Positions 1 to 5,276 of a stretch of 5,467 nucleotides of DNA are shown piece by piece. The translations under genes and the position numbers were made by a program. Every line of letters begins with the position of its first letter. Position 1 is the stretch's first letter. The DNA is from Acidobacteriota bacterium (GTDB lineage: Bacteria > Acidobacteriota > Blastocatellia > Pyrinomonadales > Pyrinomonadaceae). The notes under the pieces are model-generated. The model was not told where the DNA came from and did not search any database. It was given only the letters and a program-made list of their open reading frames with translations. The stretch is from contig JACCRD010000224.1 of NCBI GenBank assembly GCA_013813755.1, positions 1 through 5,467 on the forward strand, given 5' to 3'.

Positions 1-318
1 CCGGCGAGCGCAGCGAATAAGGTAGTACCAACTCCCGCACCGGCGTCGGAAACGATTACCGACCCAAACGCCGCCGCTGAAAGCGGAAGCGTATTATCAA
101 ATACAGACAGCCAAAATGACGAGCAATTAAGCGGAAATAATACTGTAAATTCTTCTGATAAGAGAAAATCCGCGCCGACCACAAAGCAAACTTCCGGCAG
201 AGTTTCAGCGCCAAAACCGACATCACAGACCCCCGCCGCAAAAAAAACTCCGCGACCGACGCCGCAGCCTACGCCCAAAAAGACTCCGAAAAGCCAGAGA
301 ACAGAAATCCTCCAGTAA
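1..318 (+). CDS. C-terminal end of an unidentified protein with a Pro/Thr/Lys-rich tail (5' truncated)
   Basis: An open frame runs from the first base of the window to a TAA at 316-318, giving 105 residues with no start codon in view, so the gene begins upstream. The visible part is low complexity. The first half is rich in Ala, Ser, Asn, Asp and Thr. The last roughly 35 residues are basic and rich in Pro, Thr and Lys, with repeated PTP and KKTPK-type motifs, before the ending TEILQ. No conserved domain, membrane segment or catalytic motif is visible. Such tails are usually disordered linkers or surface extensions, so the functional domain must lie outside the window. The next gene starts 19 nt after the stop on the same strand, which suggests an operon. 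The function cannot be called; I am confident only that the frame is coding. Confidence 0.72.
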   Translation, partial: PASAANKVVPTPAPASETITDPNAAAESGSVLSNTDSQNDEQLSGNNTVNSSDKRKSAPTTKQTSGRVSAPKPTSQTPAAKKTPRPTPQPTPKKTPKSQRTEILQ

Positions 319-337
319 TTCCAGGGAAATCAGATCA

Positions 338-1729
338 ATGACGAAAAAGATTTTTTTATTATTTATTATCAACTTTCTGCTTTTAAATATGTTTGCGGCT
401 ATCAATTTTGAAGTCAAAGCCCAATCAAAAAAGCCTTCGGACAAAGCGAAAAAGCTGGCTAAACAAGGCGACCAGTATTTTCAAAAAAAAGATTTCCGAA
501 ACGCCGTCAATAAATATGCCGAAGCCGTAATTATTTCACCGGAATTTCCCGCCGCCCGTTTTTGGAAAGGCTACGCGCACTATAATTTAAAAGAATTTGA
601 TCAGTCAATCGTCGACTTAAACGCCGCTTTTGAGCAGGGTTATAAACCGCTCGACATTCACAAGCTGCGCTGGTATGTCCATTACGAAAAAAAAAGTTAT
701 GATGCGGCGCTCAGTGATATCCGGGAAGTTTTGAAAGTTGAACCGGCAAACAAAGATTTAAATCTTGCGGTGGGAAATATTTATCGCTCAAAAAATTTGT
801 TTCGAGAAGCGCTGGAGGCTTATAAAAAAGTTCTCGAATTCGTTCCAATCGATCGTGATGTTTACTATTTTATTGCTTCGTCTCATTTTAATCTGAATGA
901 GTTTTCACTGCAGGGAACAGCCGCTTCCGAAGCTATTAAAAAAAATACGCAATTTATCGGCGAGTCATATTTTTTGCTTGCAGATTCTCTGCAAAAAGCG
1001 AAAAAACCGATTGAAGCGATTGGAGCGTATGAAAAAGCGATCAACGTCAAACCGGATTTTATCGAGCCATATTATAATTTAGCCGAACTATATCGTGGTC
1101 AAAATCAATTCGATAAAGCAATCGAAACAATCAGAAAAGCGTTGCGAACATTTCCGAACGAAGGAAAACTGCATCTGAATTTAAGCTGGTATCTCAACTT
1201 AAATGATCGCCCGGCACAGGCAATCGCGGCGGCGCAAACGGCTGTCAAATTACTGCCCGAACAATCCGAAGGATACACAAATTTGTGCCGCGCTTATAAC
1301 GATTTAAAGGAATATCAACTCGCCGTCACCGCCTGTAAAACCGCTCTTGAGATCAACCCGTCCGACGGCGAAACGAGCTTTTATATTGGTCGAGCGTATG
1401 ATTTACAGTCTAAACCGGATGAAGCCGCGAAATATTATAAAAAGGCAGTTGTCGGCTTAGAGGAATTTACACGAGTGAAGCCGGAGAACTCTGACGGGTT
1501 TTATCTTTTAGGAAACGCATACTTTGCCGACAATCAAACGGACAAAGCGGTCGAGGCTTACAGAAAAGCCCTGGAGTCGAATCCTGCTTTTGCTCGCGCG
1601 CACTACAACCTTGGATACGTCTATTTTCTGAAAAAAGATATGACTTCCGCTCTCGAAGAATATAATATTTTGCGCAGATTAGATGCCGATTTAGCTGAAA
1701 AATTTAAGAAAGCAATCGAGAAGCAATAA
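338..1729 (+). CDS. Secreted tetratricopeptide repeat (TPR) protein
   Basis: This 463-residue protein begins with a Sec-type signal peptide: Lys-Lys at residues 3-4, a hydrophobic core at about 5-24, and a likely cleavage after VKA at residue 28. A periplasmic or exported location is inferred. From about residue 35 to the C-terminus it is made of about twelve consecutive 34-residue TPR-like units. The typical pattern is A-x-Y near the middle, A-(I/V/L)-x-x-Y/F-x-K-A-(I/L) in helix B, and a Pro ending the unit, as in YEKAINVKP and YRKALESNP. Unit 5 (about 170-203) is degenerate and unit 10 has an insertion of about seven residues. TPR arrays are protein-interaction scaffolds, and no catalytic domain is attached. 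The ATG at 338 is supported by the signal peptide directly after it and by AGGGA at 323-327, ten nt upstream. The gene is probably co-transcribed with the preceding partial gene and is followed by a strong palindrome with a T-run. The partner and pathway are unknown. Confidence 0.9.
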   Translation: MTKKIFLLFIINFLLLNMFAAINFEVKAQSKKPSDKAKKLAKQGDQYFQKKDFRNAVNKYAEAVIISPEFPAARFWKGYAHYNLKEFDQSIVDLNAAFEQGYKPLDIHKLRWYVHYEKKSYDAALSDIREVLKVEPANKDLNLAVGNIYRSKNLFREALEAYKKVLEFVPIDRDVYYFIASSHFNLNEFSLQGTAASEAIKKNTQFIGESYFLLADSLQKAKKPIEAIGAYEKAINVKPDFIEPYYNLAELYRGQNQFDKAIETIRKALRTFPNEGKLHLNLSWYLNLNDRPAQAIAAAQTAVKLLPEQSEGYTNLCRAYNDLKEYQLAVTACKTALEINPSDGETSFYIGRAYDLQSKPDEAAKYYKKAVVGLEEFTRVKPENSDGFYLLGNAYFADNQTDKAVEAYRKALESNPAFARAHYNLGYVYFLKKDMTSALEEYNILRRLDADLAEKFKKAIEKQ

Positions 1730-1732
1730 TTT

Positions 1733-1822
1733 TTTTGCCAAACGGAAACGGAAAGCGAACTTCAGTTTGTACCGCTAATAAGCGAACTGAAGTTCGCTTT
1801 CCGTTTGACAAAATCTTTTTTT
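1733..1822 (+). terminator. Long bulged palindrome with T-run: likely terminator of the TPR operon, possibly a REP-like repeat
   Basis: An inverted repeat begins 3 nt after the TPR stop codon. Positions 1733-1745 pair with 1801-1813 (12 of 13), and 1752-1767 pair perfectly with 1785-1800 (16 of 16). AAACGG at 1746-1751 is an exact tandem copy of 1740-1745 and forms a 6-nt bulge. If that copy is used instead, 1746-1767 pairs perfectly with 1785-1806 over 22 bp. A small inner stem, CGCT/AGCG (1773-1776 and 1781-1784), closes an AATA loop. On the + strand the stem is followed by TC and then seven T (1816-1822), which fits Rho-independent termination of the TPR transcript. The minus-strand side has no T-run after the stem, so it is a poorer terminator for the convergent gene ending at 1837. 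Confidence 0.75.
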
Positions 1823-1836
1823 ATTTGCAAAAAACT

Positions 1837-3048
1837 TTAGCCGAAAATTGATTTTGAGGGAAATTCAAAATTGTTGCCCATCAGAAAATAAGCTAAATTC
1901 GGACTGTCGTGCGAGCGGTCATAACCGACCAGTTCGACATAAGCGCGACCGACGATGTCTTTGCCGCCGGCTTTGCCTTTTACTTCGCAAGCGCCTTCCC
2001 AATAAACAATCATCGTCGTTCCGCGCGTGTCCAGTTCCTGTTCCTGCATCACGGGCGTCACGGTTAAATCTAAATAAAACTTCGGAACTTTGAGCTGCCA
2101 GCCGCTTGGATAAACTGCTTTGGTAGACGGGCTTTTCCAGTAACCAGTTGGCTCGATTATAAAATCTTCTTTGGCAAGCGGTGAAAAGTTGCCGTCTTTT
2201 TCAACAAATGTTCCGCTCGAAAATTCGGAAATTTTATTGGAGCCATCTCGAATTTGGTAACACATTAATTCAGTTTCGTCTTCCAACTGCACCGAAAACC
2301 AATCCCAACCTTTTTGTTTTTCGGTCGGCGTCCACGTGCCGAATTCCCTGTCCATCCAGGACGAGCCGGTAAAATGTTCGGTTTGCCCGTTCCATATCAG
2401 ATCGCCTTCCATCGCCATCCGCGTATAGGAAAAATATCGAGAAGCTTCGCCTTCATCTTTAAACGAAACGCCTTTTTTATTTTTGCCGTTCAAAACCGGG
2501 CTTTTAGATGGCTTTAAGGTCGCTTCAAAAACAACGTCATTGCCGATTGTGGCGCGCAGAACGTGCGTGTCGTGCGATTCGCGCAGCGACCAGTCGCCGA
2601 GCCGCAGATGAAAATGATCTTCGCTTGCCGAAGCCGGCGCGTCAAAAAAACCGTTGGCGCTTTTGCGGTGCGAATAGCGAAAATTTTTATTGTCGCAATC
2701 GGTTAAGGCAAAATGGGCGAAATAAATCGGATTGCCAAAAAAACGCAGCGGCACAAGGCTGAATTTATCCAAATCCGTGCGCCGTTTGAAGAAAACAAGC
2801 TCGAAACCGAAACTCCTTCCTGAAGAAGTTTCGCCGTGTCCGGTGTAATACCACCATTCGGTCTGAGCATTTTTGTGCGCGTAGAGGTCGCGCGGCAAAC
2901 TAACCGGATCAAGTTCCGTTCCGTCGCGCAGAGTATCGGCTTTTCCCAGAAAAGTTTCCGCTGCGCCTTCCAAAAAATCTGAAGCATTTTGTTCAAAACC
3001 TTTTAGAAAATCCTGAATATTATCCTGTATCGTGTTTTGTTCACTCAT
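1837..3048 (-). CDS. AttH/CrtC-family lipocalin-like protein (carotenoid 1,2-hydratase-type fold)
   Basis: This 403-residue protein has the landmarks of the AttH/CrtC superfamily (COG5621-type, two lipocalin-like beta-barrel domains). They are HKNAQTEWWYYTGH at residues 58-71, GSSWMDREFGTW at 228-239, GWDWFSVQL at 247-255, YWEGACEV at 349-356 and GRAYVELVGY at 367-376. The family includes hydroxyneurosporene/carotenoid 1,2-hydratase and many uncharacterised proteins that probably bind or modify hydrophobic substrates. Two points are unusual. The N-terminus is acidic and helical with no signal peptide, although relatives are often exported. The usual DHEW-like motif reads DREF here, losing the His and Trp. 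No carotenoid genes are nearby, so hydratase activity is not claimed. The ATG at 3048 is the only Met before residue 211 and is preceded by a weak AGG 11 nt upstream. The gene lies 116 nt after the anti-sigma gene on the same strand. Confidence 0.85.
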   Translation of the reverse strand: MSEQNTIQDNIQDFLKGFEQNASDFLEGAAETFLGKADTLRDGTELDPVSLPRDLYAHKNAQTEWWYYTGHGETSSGRSFGFELVFFKRRTDLDKFSLVPLRFFGNPIYFAHFALTDCDNKNFRYSHRKSANGFFDAPASASEDHFHLRLGDWSLRESHDTHVLRATIGNDVVFEATLKPSKSPVLNGKNKKGVSFKDEGEASRYFSYTRMAMEGDLIWNGQTEHFTGSSWMDREFGTWTPTEKQKGWDWFSVQLEDETELMCYQIRDGSNKISEFSSGTFVEKDGNFSPLAKEDFIIEPTGYWKSPSTKAVYPSGWQLKVPKFYLDLTVTPVMQEQELDTRGTTMIVYWEGACEVKGKAGGKDIVGRAYVELVGYDRSHDSPNLAYFLMGNNFEFPSKSIFG

Positions 3049-3087
3049 TTTTGTTATTGCCTGTCGATTAATATTTGCCTGTTACAA

Positions 3088-3117
3088 GCTATAACAATTT
3101 TGAGTTGCGCGAAGCAA
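3088..3117 (-). promoter_or_regulatory. Weak candidate sigma70-type promoter for the AttH/CrtC-like gene
   Basis: Reading the minus strand, TTGCTT (3117-3112) and TATAGC (3093-3088) are separated by 18 nt, about 40 nt before the start codon. Each hexamer keeps the most important bases but is not a strong match. TGTTA (3080-3084) and TAACA (3092-3096) form a short inverted repeat across the -10 region and could be an operator. Chance occurrence in this AT-rich gap is quite possible. Confidence 0.3.
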
Positions 3118-3164
3118 GTTGAAGTAAAATAAAAATAGTAAAAATTTGAAGCCGATAAAAAAAC

Positions 3165-3989
3165 TTAGTGCGTATCAACATCAACGCGCTGAATTTTCAG
3201 AATCACGCGCACAGTTTTGTCTTCTCGATTGTCAAGTTTTGCGGAAACGAACGGAGCGTAATCGGGGTCGGTCCTGAGCGCTTTTTCAAGTTCGCGGACT
3301 GCCCAACGGTTGCTCGAAGGCTCGACTACTTCGGCGATTTGCGCGAGTCCGCTGCCGAAAACATCAGCTACCACAACAACTTCATTGTCCTTCATTTTTC
3401 CGCGCACCAATGATTTTGCCACCGCGGCTAAAGCGCCTTTCGGATTAATCGAAGGCGATTCGCGGGAAATAGACGACGCGGCGGAAACCCTCGGTGAATC
3501 CAATGTATTCGATTCAAAATTTTGAATTAAAGAATTGGATTTAGCGAGCAGAACAGTTGATTTTTCATTCAATTCAAGCCGCGCCAGTTCAGCGTTTGAA
3601 GTTGAACCGGTGGAGGCGGAAAGCAAACTCCACAAAAGCGTCAGACCGAGCAGCAGAGACATCGCGGTGCCCACGCTGTATGGTATCAAATAGATTTCCC
3701 ACCAGCGGCGCGAATTGTCCGATCTGCTAAATGTTTCAAGAAAAATTAGCTCCGGCTGTTTCGTTTGTGTTTCAAGCGCAATTCGGGTTCTGATTGAACT
3801 TAAAACATTAGCGGAAATGGTGGGACGGCTCAAAACTCGTAAATCATTGCGCGCGGATTGAAAATCCACTAACTTTTGCCGACACAGAGGGCAGAGCGGC
3901 AGGTGGTTTTCAATTTCCGCGCGTTCGGGTTCGGTCAAATAATCATCGAGGTAAATTGACAGATTAAGTTGTAAATTTTCACACTTCAT
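3165..3989 (-). CDS. Membrane-anchored zinc-finger anti-sigma factor
   Basis: This 274-residue protein starts with a zinc-binding anti-sigma (ZAS/zf-HC2) domain. Cys3 is followed by His29-x3-Cys33-x2-Cys36 in the context YLDDYLTEPERAEIENHL, the standard layout of the cytoplasmic domain that grips an ECF sigma factor. One membrane helix spans about residues 101-125 (IPYSVGTAMSLLLGLTLLW region). Next comes a Ser/Asn-rich linker of about 65 residues, then a folded-looking extracytoplasmic part at about 202-272 with alternating beta pattern (EVVVVADVFGSG, then APFVSAKLDN, then RVILKIQRVDV). The domain order implies a signal received outside the membrane and sigma held inside. The ATG at 3989 puts Cys3 where family members have it, although no Shine-Dalgarno sequence is evident. 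Its likely partner is the ECF sigma gene upstream at 4358-5011. The gap to it is unusually long (368 nt) and contains a MITE-like element. Confidence 0.88.
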   Translation of the reverse strand: MKCENLQLNLSIYLDDYLTEPERAEIENHLPLCPLCRQKLVDFQSARNDLRVLSRPTISANVLSSIRTRIALETQTKQPELIFLETFSRSDNSRRWWEIYLIPYSVGTAMSLLLGLTLLWSLLSASTGSTSNAELARLELNEKSTVLLAKSNSLIQNFESNTLDSPRVSAASSISRESPSINPKGALAAVAKSLVRGKMKDNEVVVVADVFGSGLAQIAEVVEPSSNRWAVRELEKALRTDPDYAPFVSAKLDNREDKTVRVILKIQRVDVDTH

Positions 3990-4066
3990 TTTTGTAAAAA
4001 TGTATCAAAGTCAGAGATTTTGAAATTAATTTTTAGCTCATCTCGAATTCTCCGGCTTCATTTTTT

Positions 4067-4090
4067 TTGTGAATGACTGACTGACCCCGG
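4067..4090. repeat. Left terminal inverted repeat of the MITE-like element
   Basis: It begins TTGTGAATGACTGACTGAC and ends CCCCGG. It contains three tandem TGAC units at 4074-4085. It pairs with 4306-4329 at 21 of 24 positions; the differences are one base at repeat position 11 and two adjacent bases at 17-18. Confidence 0.6.
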
Positions 4091-4091
4091 C

Positions 4092-4113
4092 TGTTTTCCC
4101 TTGCGGGAAAACA
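4092..4113. repeat. Perfect 9-bp hairpin just inside the left terminal repeat
   Basis: TGTTTTCCC (4092-4100) and GGGAAAACA (4105-4113) are perfect reverse complements around a TTGC loop, 1 nt inside the left terminal repeat. No T-run follows on either strand, so it is not a standard terminator. It has no counterpart next to the right terminal repeat. It may be a structural part of the element or a transposase-recognition hairpin. Confidence 0.6.
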
Positions 4114-4305
4114 ACGCATTGTTCGACTTTTAAGTTTGAACTTTCGCCTGCAAAAATTATTCGGACTTATCGGTTGTTGTTGGTCATTTTCAAATAAAAC
4201 CGAATTTTTTACAGATTATTTTCAATTTACTCAAATTAGCGAATTTCCTCGTCACCTCTGACCTCTTTCTCGTTGGCACCGATTTTTGGTTAAATTAAAG
4301 TGATA

Positions 4306-4329
4306 CCGGGGCGAGTCAATCATTCACAA
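4306..4329. repeat. Right terminal inverted repeat of the MITE-like element
   Basis: It begins CCGGGGCGAG and ends GTCAATCATTCACAA. Its reverse complement matches 4067-4090 at 21 of 24 positions, and the outermost 10 bases match without error. It ends 28 nt from the stop codon of the sigma gene. Confidence 0.6.
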
Positions 4330-4342
4330 TTTAGAATTTGAA

Positions 4343-4363
4343 ATTTGAAATTTCTTTTCAAAT
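4343..4363. repeat. A/T-rich hairpin over the sigma-gene stop codon
   Basis: ATTTGAAA (4343-4350) and TTTCAAAT (4356-4363) are perfect reverse complements with a 5-nt loop. The right arm includes the TGA stop of the sigma gene (4358-4360 on the minus strand). It is AT-only apart from one G-C pair, with no clear U-tract after it, so termination there is doubtful. A role in mRNA 3' stability is possible. Confidence 0.4.
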
Positions 4364-5011
4364 ATCTTTTAACTTGCGCCGCAGTTCTTCGCGACCGCGG
4401 GCAATGCGCGATTTAACGGTTCCCATTGTCGTGTTGAGTGCGGAGGCGATTTCGCAGTAACTTAAATTTTCCACATCGCATAACACCACGGCTTCCCGAT
4501 AAATTTGCGGCAATTCATTCAACGCTTTGGTCAAAACTTTTTCACGCTCCATCTGAAGAATATTTTCTTCAGGATTCGCGGAATTACCCGGCATCGTTTC
4601 GTAAATTGACATTTCTGAATCTCCTGCCGAAGCGTCAAGCGAAAATGTTTTTTCCCGCTTGCGCCGCTTCCACCACCGAAAACGATTGCGCGATTCGTTA
4701 ATGGCGATGCGAAACAGCCACGTTTTCAAATCCGCTTCGCCGCGAAATTTTTCAATCGCCTTCAGCGCCCGCAAAAAAGTTTCCTGCGTTAAATCAGAGG
4801 CTTCCTCCACGTCTTCGGTAATTCGAAAAAGCAGCGCGTAAATATCTCCGCTATAGCGCGTAACCAATAAATCAAAGGCTTTCGCGTCACCCGCTTTTAA
4901 TTTTTCAATAAACTCGGCTTCGACCAGCGAGCGAACAGAAGAGGCATCGGTCGCCAAAGCAACATTTCCTGATTCTTCCTCGTCAAACGCGATTGACTTA
5001 CTGAAGAACAT
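4358..5011 (-). CDS. ECF-family RNA polymerase sigma factor (RpoE-like)
   Basis: This 217-residue protein has the two-domain layout of ECF sigma factors. Region 2 covers about residues 32-105, with the core-binding/-10-recognition helix DLTQETFLRALKAIEKFRG at 73-91 and the following TWLFRIAINESRNRFRWWKRR. A linker without region 3 (about 121-150) follows, then region 4 at about 155-213 with LPQIYREAVVL and the helix-turn-helix YCEIASALNTTMGTVKSRIARGREELRRKL for -35 recognition. The extra ~30 acidic and polar residues at the N-terminus are a mild extension over the shortest ECF proteins. The ATG at 5011 is supported by AGGTG at 5020-5016, four nt upstream. It should direct RNA polymerase to its own regulon when released by the zinc-finger anti-sigma factor encoded next on the same strand. 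An ECF-type promoter lies upstream, implying autoregulation. The exact ECF group cannot be fixed by eye. Confidence 0.93.
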   Translation of the reverse strand: MFFSKSIAFDEEESGNVALATDASSVRSLVEAEFIEKLKAGDAKAFDLLVTRYSGDIYALLFRITEDVEEASDLTQETFLRALKAIEKFRGEADLKTWLFRIAINESRNRFRWWKRRKREKTFSLDASAGDSEMSIYETMPGNSANPEENILQMEREKVLTKALNELPQIYREAVVLCDVENLSYCEIASALNTTMGTVKSRIARGREELRRKLKDI

Positions 5012-5036
5012 TTCGCACCTTTTTCCTTCTCTCGAT

Positions 5037-5063
5037 TTCAGAGATTTTCAATCTGCCCGTTCC
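5037..5063 (-). promoter_or_regulatory. Second, weaker ECF-like promoter candidate
   Basis: On the minus strand, GGAAC (5063-5059) is followed after 16 nt by TCTGAA (5042-5037). The equivalent distance in the better upstream candidate is 18 nt, so spacing is short by two. It would start transcription about 20 nt before the ATG. It could be a tandem promoter or chance. Confidence 0.25.
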
Positions 5064-5085
5064 GGTTTTTCCGCAAACTATTTTA

Positions 5086-5114
5086 TTAGACACCATATTT
5101 TCAAATTTGTTCCC
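5086..5114 (-). promoter_or_regulatory. ECF/sigma-E-type promoter of the sigma-factor gene (candidate autoregulation site)
   Basis: On the minus strand, GGGAAC (5114-5109) is followed after 17 nt by GTCTAA (5091-5086). This agrees with the classical sigma-E consensus, GGAACTT-N15-GTCTAA: the GGAAC core, the GTCTAA element and the spacing all fit, and only the two bases after GGAAC differ. It lies 75 nt upstream of the sigma ATG, giving a predicted 5' leader of about 65-70 nt. Autoregulation is usual for ECF factors, so location and sequence support each other. Confidence 0.65.
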
Positions 5115-5121
5115 AAAAAAT

Positions 5122-5143
5122 TTATTTATTTTCCAATAAATAA
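5122..5143. repeat. Perfect A/T palindrome upstream of the ECF promoter
   Basis: TTATTTATT (5122-5130) and AATAAATAA (5135-5143) are perfect reverse complements around TTCC. The palindrome lies 7 nt upstream of the sigma-gene -35 element, with an A-tract between them. This position suits an UP-element or an operator in the divergent intergenic region. Confidence 0.45.
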
Positions 5144-5276
5144 GATACCCTTGGCTTTCAGCAGATAAATGTCCGTGTAAACTTGCCCTTCATCCGCATT
5201 TACGATAAATTGACTCTTTCATAAAAAACTTATCAACCGATCTTATAACGACTCAAAAAATATAAATTGCAAAAAA

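Larger units (their letters stand above)
4067..4329. mobile_element. Putative 263-bp MITE-like non-autonomous element between sigma and anti-sigma genes
   Basis: The segment is bounded by inverted repeats at 4067-4090 and 4306-4329. Aligning the left repeat with the reverse complement of the right gives 21 matches in 24, with a shared outer part TTGTGAATGA and inner part CCCCGG. The interior of about 215 bp is AT-rich and encodes nothing recognisable, so it would depend on a transposase elsewhere. It sits between two genes that are normally adjacent, which supports insertion. A target-site duplication cannot be assigned, because the left flank is a T-tract and the right flank begins TTTA. The alternative is a long-range RNA hairpin native to the operon, but the size and terminal location fit a MITE better. 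The family is not recognised. Confidence 0.55.
3990..4357. other. Unusually long sigma/anti-sigma intergenic gap
   Basis: No gene of credible length lies in these 368 nt. Positions 4067-4329 are the inverted-repeat-bounded element described separately. That leaves 77 nt before the anti-sigma gene and 28 nt after the sigma gene. The 77-nt piece has no evident Shine-Dalgarno sequence or ECF-type promoter. It does contain a seven-codon minus-strand reading frame (MKPENSR, 4061-4038). The 28-nt piece holds two copies of GAAATTT. Confidence 0.7.

Noticed and set aside
56..444. Minus-strand open frames over the start of the window, including one of 73 codons
   Set aside because: They are antisense to the well-supported + strand frame and the TPR gene start, and their translations are Arg/Phe-rich with no recognisable pattern.
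1848..2762. Several + strand frames of 60-84 codons opposite the AttH/CrtC-like gene
   Set aside because: They are shadows of a gene with clear family motifs; compositions are Arg/Cys/Ser-heavy and no family motif is visible.
3080..3096. TGTTA-N7-TAACA as a stand-alone operator
   Set aside because: Only five base pairs in an AT-rich gap; kept only as a remark under the weak promoter entry.
3150..3164. T-run after the anti-sigma stop codon as a terminator
   Set aside because: A T-tract is present on the minus strand, but no stable stem precedes it.
4170..4210. TCGGTT/AACCGA inverted repeat followed by a T-run as a terminator
   Set aside because: The stem is only 6 bp with a 22-nt loop, which is weak for a Rho-independent terminator.
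4438..4841. + strand frames of 87 and 60 codons opposite the sigma-factor gene
   Set aside because: The opposite strand encodes unmistakable sigma regions 2 and 4; these frames look like antisense artefacts.
5210..5236. TTGACT with TATCAA as a sigma70 promoter for the gene at 5277
   Set aside because: The -35 element is good, but the spacer is 15 nt and the -10 match is poor. Other AT-rich hexamers nearby (TATAAC, TATAAA) lack a -35 partner at proper spacing.
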